A stretch of DNA of 64,000 nucleotides, from positions 598,445-662,444 of the forward strand of contig MNCI01022151.1 of NCBI GenBank assembly GCA_015680685.1, given 5' to 3'. Source of the DNA: Gnetum montanum. Taxonomy: Eukaryota; Streptophyta; Gnetopsida; Gnetales; Gnetaceae. Below the pieces are notes generated by a model, which worked only from the letters and a program-made list of their open reading frames with translations, was not told where the DNA came from and made no database searches. Position numbers and translations under genes: made by a program. Below, in pieces: positions 57,240 through 64,000 of this stretch. Each line of letters opens with the position of its first letter. Within the stretch, counting starts at the first letter, position 1.

Positions 57240-57388
57240 GGATGGTATAGGATCCTTCTCATAATATCTAAAACTTTATCATCTAGTATCAAATCCTTGC
57301 ATCATGTCAACAGTTGATGTTTTTGTTATGGATCTCATTGAACATTTGAGCTAATAATTGATTTTCATCCAATAGGTTAAGGTTCATT
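57240..57388 (-). pseudogene. pol: Integrase C-terminus of E6, cut by the LINE
   Basis: Minus strand L-L-D-E-N-Q-L-L and F-N-E-I-H-N-K-N, like E4 M-L-D-E-N and L-N-K-V-H-K-A; then E-G-S-Y-T-I-H, a decayed G-P-Y module. Confidence 0.65.
57374..57388. other. LINE target-site duplication, left copy
   Basis: AGGTTAAGGTTCATT, 15 bp, repeated at 58216-58230. Confidence 0.9.
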
Positions 57389-58215
57389 TGGTGAAATCCC
57401 TTGTATGCTATTTTCAAATGATATTATATTGGTGAATATAGCTAAAGAAAATATTGCTACTAAAATAGAGAAGTGGAACCAGGTCCTAGAATCAAAAAGC
57501 ATAAAAATTAGCAAAAGTAAGATAGAATATATGGAATGTGATTTTAATAATAATATAAAAAGTGATGAAATACAAGTGATAATTTAAGGGGGAAAAATCC
57601 CTCACTACCAATAGTTTTGCTAGCTAGGATTAATCCTCCAATTAGATAGTGAAACTGATAAAGATATCAAAAATAAAATTCATGTAGGATAGTCAAAATG
57701 AAGATAGGCTAGTGGTGTTCTTTGTGATAGAAGAATACTGATAAAATTAAGAGGATATTTTATAAGATAGAAATTAGGCATACTATCTTATATGGTGCTA
57801 ATGTTGGATAGTACAAAAGAGGAATAAATAATAAATTAGTATGGTAGAAATGCGAATGCTTCAATGGATGTTGAATGCCACTAGAAGAGATAAACTACAT
57901 AATATAGACATTAGAGGAAGAATTCAAGTGAATTGTATTTCAAATAAGTCATAAGAATGGAGGCTTAGATGGTTTGGACATGTGTAAAGAAGATCAAAGA
58001 ATGATCCTAAAAAAAAGGTTGCTACATCACTATTTTAAGAAATCCACAAAAAGGAAGATCAAAGAAGATATAGGAAGAAATGACTAAAGATGATTTAAAG
58101 AAACTTCAAATAAATAAAGATCCAGCTCTTCATAGAGGTAAATGGTAAAAAAAAAACTTATGTAGCCAACCCCATTTTGTTGAATAAGACTAGGATGATG
58201 ATGATGAGGAGGAGG
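57389..58215 (+). mobile_element. 5'-truncated RTE-type LINE
   Basis: Starts inside the RT just before M-L-F-S-N-D-I-I-L-V, a decayed form of L-F-A-D-D, and keeps S-K-S-K-I-E-Y-M-E-C-D-F, typical of plant RTE-clade RTs. Broken matches to the RT C-terminal region follow (A-S-G-V-L-C-D-R-R; E-W-R-L-R-W-F-G-H-V-like at 57955-57985). The 3' end has the usual RTE sequence GTAGCCAACCCCATTTTGTTG and a GAT/GAG triplet tail at 58193-58215 instead of poly(A). A 15-bp TSD flanks it. Several stops; 5' truncation is normal for LINEs. Confidence 0.9.
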
Positions 58216-58230
58216 AGGTTAAGGTTCATT
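58216..58230. other. LINE target-site duplication, right copy
   Basis: AGGTTAAGGTTCATT, directly after the GAG triplets. Confidence 0.9.
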
Positions 58231-61200
58231 AGGAGTGCTTTCTAGGTGAAAACTATATTTAAATCTAGAGAATAGGCTATAGTTAGGGTATGAATTTTTG
58301 CTTAAATTAGTAAAGTGGATAAGTTGCCATATATAAGTTCATATGGTAAATGTCCTATAGGAAGCCTTCAAGTTTATTGTTATACTCAAATAACGTTGTT
58401 AAGCTTAATACTCTAGTCCTTCCTATACCTACTAATAGTTTGAGTTAGAGTTCAAGTGATTTCTTTGTTAGTTACTTTAGCTTGACCATTCTTTTGGGGA
58501 TGATATGGTGTTCTCAGTTTATGGTTAATCTCAAGATGTTACATTAATTCATAAAATGTAGCTCTAGTGAAGTGTGTTCTATTATCTAAAATTAATACTC
58601 TTCATACACATAATCATCTATTTACTACATGTTGTTGAAAAAACTTAGTTGTTGAGGTTGATTTGTAATATTTTACTATAGCTACTTTTTCCCATTTTTT
58701 ACAATAATTAATGACTATAATTATATATGACTTTCTATTTAACATTGGTGTAATGGATCCTATAAAATCAACTAGATCTCAAAAGGTTCAAATGGCTAGA
58801 TCCATTGTGGTGGCCTCTTATTCTTTGCTATCATTCCTCCATTTTTCTAGCATCTTTCACAAGATTCTACAAATAGATATATGTCCTTGAATATGATGGA
58901 TAAAAGTAATCTATCATTAGGAGTTTTATAGCTATTCTAATTCCTACATAATCATCACCACATGGTCTCTCATATGCATCTTATAGAACTTGTTTTTGAC
59001 TTTCTTATGGGATATATCATTGAATTAATCCATCAATCCAATCTTATAGAGATTATTTATGAATTTTAATGAACTATTTTACTTAATTATTTTTATTACA
59101 TTTAATAAGTATTCCTTGTGAAGTTAGATGAGCCATATAAATTGTTAACCAAGACTTTGTTGTCGAATCTAGAACTGTTTCAGATTTTGTATATAATAAT
59201 TCATTAGGAAATTCATCTGATATTGGTTCTTCATCATCTTTTGATTATCATATTAATCTTGATAATTGATCAAAAACTACATTTTATGGGCATTTTTTAT
59301 TGATTATAGTGATTTTGAATTCCTATAAGATCATGAGCTACCTTTGAGCTTATCACTAGTTTATTCTTTAGAAAACTGCTTGCACTATGGTTCGTGTAAA
59401 TGTATACAAGATAACTAAGCATATAGTTTCAAAATATTTCCAATGCATACATCACAACCATCAACTTTATTTCCATAGTGGTGTAGTTAAGCTATGCTTC
59501 AACAATACTATGGTTGATACAATGAATATAGTGAGGCTTTTTTCGAACATCTAACTAAGTAAGCACTACTCTTAATATATAGTTAAAAGCATCTATCATA
59601 ATGTGAAAAGGTTATGACCAATGTAAAGACATTAAGATTGGAATTTCAATTAAATTTTGTTTTAGGCTCTTAAATGCCTTTTCACACTTCTCTAACCAAA
59701 AAAATAATGCATCTTGCTTTATCAGTTTCATTAGAGGTTTTGCCATTTTTGAGAAATTCTTACTAAATATTGGATAATATCCTATATGAACAAGGAAAGA
59801 TCTAATATTATTAACGATATGTCATTTCTAGGTTATGCTTTAGATGACTCTTATTTTATTGGAGTCCACCTCAAGTTCTTTGTTTGAAACTTTATAACCT
59901 AGAACTATTCCTTCCTGGACCATCAAGTGATTCTTTTGCCAATTTAGCTTTAAATTTATCACTAAACACCTTTTTAGAACTTCCTCCAGGTTTAGAGATT
60001 GCTTAAGGTTAGCTCCATAAGTGAGGAAATCATTTATAAATACTTCAACTTTGTTACTAATTTGCTTTTTAAAAATACTAAGGATAAGTCTTTGAAATGT
60101 AGCAGAAGCATTACAAACACCAAGTGACATTTATTTATAGGAAAATGTTTCTCAAGGGTTGGTAAACATGGTTTTCTCTTGATCATCAAGTGTGATACAA
60201 ATATAATTTTATATGCCATAACCACCTAGAAATCTATAGTATTGGTGTCCTACTATAGTATTTAAGACTTAGTTAACAAATTAAAAATGATCTTTAAACA
60301 TTACCACATTTAATAATCGAAAGTCTATATAGACCATTAACTTGCCATCTTTCTTTGAAATAATAACTAATGGACTAATCCATTTACTGTGTGCTATTGA
60401 ATAGATAAATCATGATTTAAGTAGTTTCTCCAATTCTAGCTTGACCACTTTCTTAAGCTTTAGATTCAACCATTTTTTTAAGGTTGATGATGTAACTTAA
60501 CTATTAGATCTATGTAGATGCGATGTTGGCAAATACATACATCTATTCTTGTTATTTCATTGTTAGATCATGCAAAGGTTGTTGGGCATTTATTTAAACC
60601 TCAAGTAGTTTTTTCTTTTTTCCTTTATCAAGATTGACATTGATACTTGCCAGTTTTTCACTATAGAAATGCATATTCTAGTGTATCCAATAGTATCTTT
60701 AGTTCTAAGGGTTATGGTTTAAAATTATTAGGATTTTTTAGCTTTTCACATTTGATATCTTCTTCTTGTTAAAACTCTATGAAGGAAAGTTTCCTTATTA
60801 ATTATTCCATATTATCTATTTTTTCAACATAGGCCCTTGTGATTCTTTCAATTGGTTCCATGCATATGTTTAATCTAGATTCTATCTTATTAATTAGCCA
60901 TTGGGTGCCTTCCTATTTTGTAGCTATTACATATAGATACTATTGTATACACATATCTTCTCTACATACTTTGCATATTAGGATGTTGTCTCTTCTTACT
61001 GTCTATGCTTTTTGCATGCAATTACACTTTGTATCGCTATATGTGATGCATTGAACTCATTATCTCTATATGAATTGTTTTTCATCTTTCTTGGAAATTT
61101 CCAAGGATAAGTCTCTTATTCCTAGCTTAGCATCAATTGTGCTAAGCCATGTCCTTTTCATAATAATAGGAAAGTTTTCTTTATTCTTCCCTACATGAAT

Positions 61201-61480
61201 AACTAAGAAGTTTGCAAGATATGACTAGTCACTAATGGTAATCATGATGTCCTCTACTTATCCAAGTGAGATAGCAATAGACTTGTTTACAAGCTCAAAT
61301 CTAATGTTACTATTATTTAATGGAGGTAGATTTCAAGCCTTATACATATAATAGGAAATAAGATTTACCCTCAATCTTGAATCTAGCAAAGCTTTACTTT
61401 GTGTGTTTTCTACTATTTAGAGATAGATTAAAGGACTTCTTGGGTTTGTTTATTTTTTGGGAAATTCTATTACCTTAAGG
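58231..61480 (-). pseudogene. pol: pol of E6: protease, RT, RNase H, integrase (inactive)
   Basis: Minus strand, right to left. Protease near 61090-61480: L-D-S-R-L-R-V-N-L-I-S, with the Gly of the D-S-G triad replaced by Arg, and F-P-I-I-M-K-R-T-W-L. RT at 59800-60480: S-L-G-V-C-N-A-S-A-T-F-Q-R near 60100 and V-F-I-N-D-F-L-T-Y-G near 60034, where the first catalytic Asp is Asn. RNase H at 59380-59760: L-N-Y-T-T-M-E-I-K-L-M-V-V-M-Y-A-L-E. Integrase from about 59180 down to 58231, continued across the LINE. Order and motifs match E4; all enzymes are dead. Confidence 0.8.
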
Positions 61481-62293
61481 TAGTGACTCACTATCTATGT
61501 GAGCATGATAGTGGTAAGATTCTTGTTGGGTGGTGGTTGAAGCATGATATTTTTATGAGGTTTTAGCATGAGAAGAATAGAATTAGGTGGAGCTTCTATC
61601 CTTCCAACCTTTTCTATAATTGTTTTGAAGAAAGGATATTTTTTTTATTTTGGTTCACAAGTATTGATAATGTCCTCTTTTTGTGTACTAACTACCCTAA
61701 TTGCAGTCTTTTGATGTGGTTGTGTTGGCAATTCTCATTGTATAATTGGTATTGACATTGACAATAATGGATTATGATTTGGATAAGGGTGAGGTGTAAT
61801 TGGATGTGATATGTAGGATGGTGATTTTGCACGTGGGGTTGTAGGCCTATGGTACTCTACTCAGTAGTAGTGAGAATAAACATGAAGAAAGATATCACTT
61901 AGAGATACTAGCTATTACAAGTAGTACTCGTAGGTATTCAGTTATTGGTAAGGATATTGCTATCTTGATGGTGACATCCCCCATTAATGTGGTTGTTTTT
62001 ACTACTACTGATATTGCTCTTGTTGTTAAGGATTATCTCCACTAAGGTAGTATTGTGGTAGATAGGATTTTCTAATGCTATCTTGTGGATAAGATAATCT
62101 CCTAGGTATCTAATTTTTAAAACATTTTGGATTTAATACATCGACTCTAGATTCTTATAGATGGATCATAATAGAAAAACATCCCTTTGGATGTTCATAC
62201 TAGTACATATCACATCCATTTTCTTCTTTAGAGCTTGAATTCAAAACGTCTTCTACAACAACAAATTTTTCTTTATTCTTATATTTTTCACAT
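61481..62293 (-). pseudogene. gag: gag of E6, C-terminal piece
   Basis: Minus strand, from 62293 down: the knuckle remnant C-D-M-Y-x-Y-E-H-P-K-G-C near 62215-62180, then R-V-D-V-L-N-P-K and P-R-R-L-S-Y-P-Q-D near 62095 as in E2 (L-N-P-R-L; P-R-R-L-P-Y-P-Q-G), then a P/H/Y-rich tail. The N-terminal part is cut off by E8 at 62294. Confidence 0.7.
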
Positions 62294-62901
62294 TGATGAG
62301 TGGTTGAGTACCCCTATGCTCAACCATATGAATCACGAAGCATTCAGGAGTGATCTAATCAAATTCCATGGACTCTAAGTCTTCTAGTACACTAGTCTTC
62401 TAAGAAGAGAACTTTGCCCTAAGAGGTGTTTGTTGTCTTCTCAATTACACTTGTGATGCACAAAGGTATGGTNAACCATAAGGACACCAAGCAAAATCTT
62501 GCAGTGGTAAACACGGAACTCAAGGTTGTCACATAAGTACAACTACTTCAAGCATAAACATGTATTCACTTGATAATTCCAACAGTGTTATTGCTAGGTT
62601 CGCCTAGTAGCATATTGCTTGGTAATACTAGTAGTGGGTATGTGGGTTTAGGGATGTGTACGAAAAGTGGGACCAAATGCTTTTGTTAGGACCAATTAGA
62701 GATTAGTTAATTAGTTAAATTAAATTAGTTATTAAATTACTTCATTTCTCTATTTCAAGCACTATGAACATAAAACATAAAATAATAAAAATCATATGCC
62801 TTGATTACACTTAACCATACCTTTGTGCATCACAAGTGTAATTGAGAAGACAACAAACACCTCTTAGGGCAAAGTTCTCTTCTTAGAAGACTAGTGTACT
62901 A
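62294..62901 (-). repeat. 3' LTR of E8 (family B-like), containing a flipped contig
   Basis: 62294-62472 is in minus orientation. The contig 62474-62901 carries LTR-B sequence in plus orientation (ATCATATGCCTTGATTACAC at 62791, as in E4 at 49245), and its last 88 bases (62814-62901) are the exact reverse complement of 62385-62472. The Ns at 62473 and 62902 mark the joins. Confidence 0.85.
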
Positions 62902-62902
62902 N

Positions 62903-64000
62903 TTTCCATGTGGCTACCTCTATTGCACTCTTTTGGTGAATGGCATGAACCTCCTTCATGAAGAGGTTTCTATTTTCAACTACAAATCTCATTAACTCTA
63001 TGTTTACTCTGGCTAGTTGGTTTTGCTATTGATGGATAAAGTTGGTTAACTATTTGTTATGCTCATTAACATTTTGCAGGCAATGATTCTTTGTGATCAG
63101 TTGCACATTCTCTTGGGGGGGGGGGGGGGGGGGGGCGGNNNNNNNNNNNNNNNNNTGTACTAGGTACACTTTACCAAGGATTGGTAGAACACTGCTATCT
63201 CCATTGCACCCTCAACCCCTTTTAGTCTAGTGTGAAGTTCTGCAAGAGCTTCATCTCTTGTCAATGCTAGGTTAAGAAATGCAGGGTTGGTAATTTGGGC
63301 TCTTAATTTAGCAACTTTAGTAGCCAAGTGTTCATTCAGCTCCTTGGCTATTTTGAGTTACCCTTCTAAGATAATGTTTTTAACCCTTGCCTCTAGCAGA
63401 TTTGACTAGGTTATAATAATACTATCCAAAAAATCAAAGACATTAGGAAGCTATTATCTACTTCCCACCAATGAGTCTAGGAATTCTTCATATTGTGCTA
63501 TGCTTAATCTACTACGTATGGTCCCTATGTACATCTGCACATCTTTGAGTGCATTGATGTTTGATATAGACATCACAAGTGCATTGAGTGTTTTGGTAAT
63601 TTTATCAACAACCACCTCTCTTTTTGTCTCCTGCCCTTAGTACTGCATCACCAACACTATTTCCCCTTCACATTCCTCCAAGTTCACTGAGAAGGTCACA
63701 GCATTCTAAGAAATTTCTAGGAGTGGCTACTATTCTACAAGAGATACCATGACCTCTCTAGTGCTAGGATTCAACCTCATGGAAAATTGCATTCATTTGG
63801 CCAAGAAAATAGATCCACCTTCTCCCATCAGGCTAACTATTTGAGCCACCTCATTTAGATGACTTATCATTGGCTAGTATATAGATGGGTCCCCACCACT
63901 CATGCTTGCTCATTACTCTTGTTGGCTCAAGAGCTATTCTCTGTATTCGTGCAACCATTAGGCTATTGTAGCAACATTTGGCATAGTTTTTTGAGTGGTA
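62903..64000 (-). pseudogene. ORF3 of E8, coiled-coil part
   Basis: Minus strand near 63270-63180 reads A-L-T-R-D-E-A-L-A-E-L-H-T-R-L, matching T-L-T-R-D-E-A of E4 (about 47190). The stretch 62930-63100 corresponds to the following heptad-rich region (V-E-N-R-N-L-F-M-K-E-V-H). From 63330 to 64000 lies the more N-terminal linker. Stops throughout. The gap at 63139-63155 removes a short piece. Confidence 0.65.
63115..63155. other. Poly-G run and assembly gap
   Basis: Twenty-one Gs, a C and two Gs run straight into 17 Ns. In an AT-rich pseudogene this is most likely a sequencing or gap-filling artefact. Confidence 0.85.

Larger units (their letters stand above)
31710..62293 (-). mobile_element. 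E6: Athila-like element holding E5, E4 and a LINE
   Basis: Minus strand, right to left: gag (about 61500-62293, cut by E8), protease, RT, RNase H and integrase (57240-61480, cut by the LINE), repeat A (55790-56640), U3-like module (55400-55495), ORF3 in two pieces (54639-54808 and 32690-34709) around E5, PPT, 3' LTR (31710-32444). Every gene has stops and frame changes. It is the oldest layer here, because E5, the LINE and E8 all sit inside it. The 5' LTR is outside the window. Confidence 0.85.
62294..64000 (-). mobile_element. E8: 3' end of another minus-strand Athila-like element
   Basis: An LTR (62294 on) beginning TGATGAG and then reading, on the minus strand, as a family B U5 end, followed on the right by ORF3. 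It interrupts the E6 gag; the TSD candidate on the left is CACAT (62289-62293), the other copy is outside the window. Confidence 0.7.

Noticed and set aside
63115-63138. Poly-G run as a G-quadruplex element
   Set aside because: It runs straight into a block of Ns and sits in an AT-rich pseudogene; an artefact is far more likely.

Overview
This window is plant nuclear DNA made almost wholly of decayed, nested LTR retrotransposons. Evidence for a plant: Ty3/gypsy pol with Athila-type motifs, primer-binding sites matching tRNA-Asp and initiator tRNA-Met, an ORF in the env position, a Ty1/copia gag-pol remnant and an RTE-type LINE 3' end. The species cannot be told from the sequence. It is AT-rich, full of CpG-decay stop codons, and a draft assembly: single Ns mark contig joins, and at least three of those joins look wrong. 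I see no intact host gene, tRNA, rRNA or CRISPR array. The only hint of a host gene is a weak F-box-like fragment near 13.8 kb.

Layout. (1) 1-9824: tandem Athila-like elements sharing an LTR (tail of E0, then LTR-E1-LTR). E1 has gag and a third ORF ('ORF3', env position) but no pol. (2) 9825-13496: the right part of a second LTR type, abutting a minus-strand copia gag-pol remnant. (3) 13498-18342: low-information DNA ending in a near-perfect 674-bp inverted repeat that is probably a flipped duplicate contig. (4) 18344-29656: minus-strand element E3 (gag + ORF3, no pol), split inside gag by minus-strand element E2 (21590-28160, TSD ATTAT). (5) 29657-31709: AT-rich DNA with no gene seen. (6) 31710-62293: a three-level nest. 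Minus-strand Athila-like E6 holds plus-strand E5 (34710-54638, initiator-Met primed) in its ORF3. E5 holds plus-strand E4 (36251-49440, TSD AAGAG) in its gag. E6 also carries a LINE (57389-58215, 15-bp TSD) in its integrase. (7) 62294-64000: the 3' LTR and ORF3 of another minus-strand element, E8, inserted in the gag of E6.

How the parts relate. The Athila-like elements share one plan: LTR (TGATGAG...CTCATCA), tRNA-Asp PBS, gag with an HPKGC knuckle, PR-RT-RNaseH-INT, a conserved noncoding block ('repeat A'), a short block resembling the element's own U3, ORF3 (globular N-terminal part plus long coiled coil), a conserved pre-PPT signature, PPT, LTR. E1, E2 and E3 have lost RT-RNaseH-INT but kept other parts, so they look like non-autonomous partners of E4/E6-type elements. 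The most interesting points are the U3-like module ahead of ORF3 in three elements and the pol-less gag+ORF3 layout.
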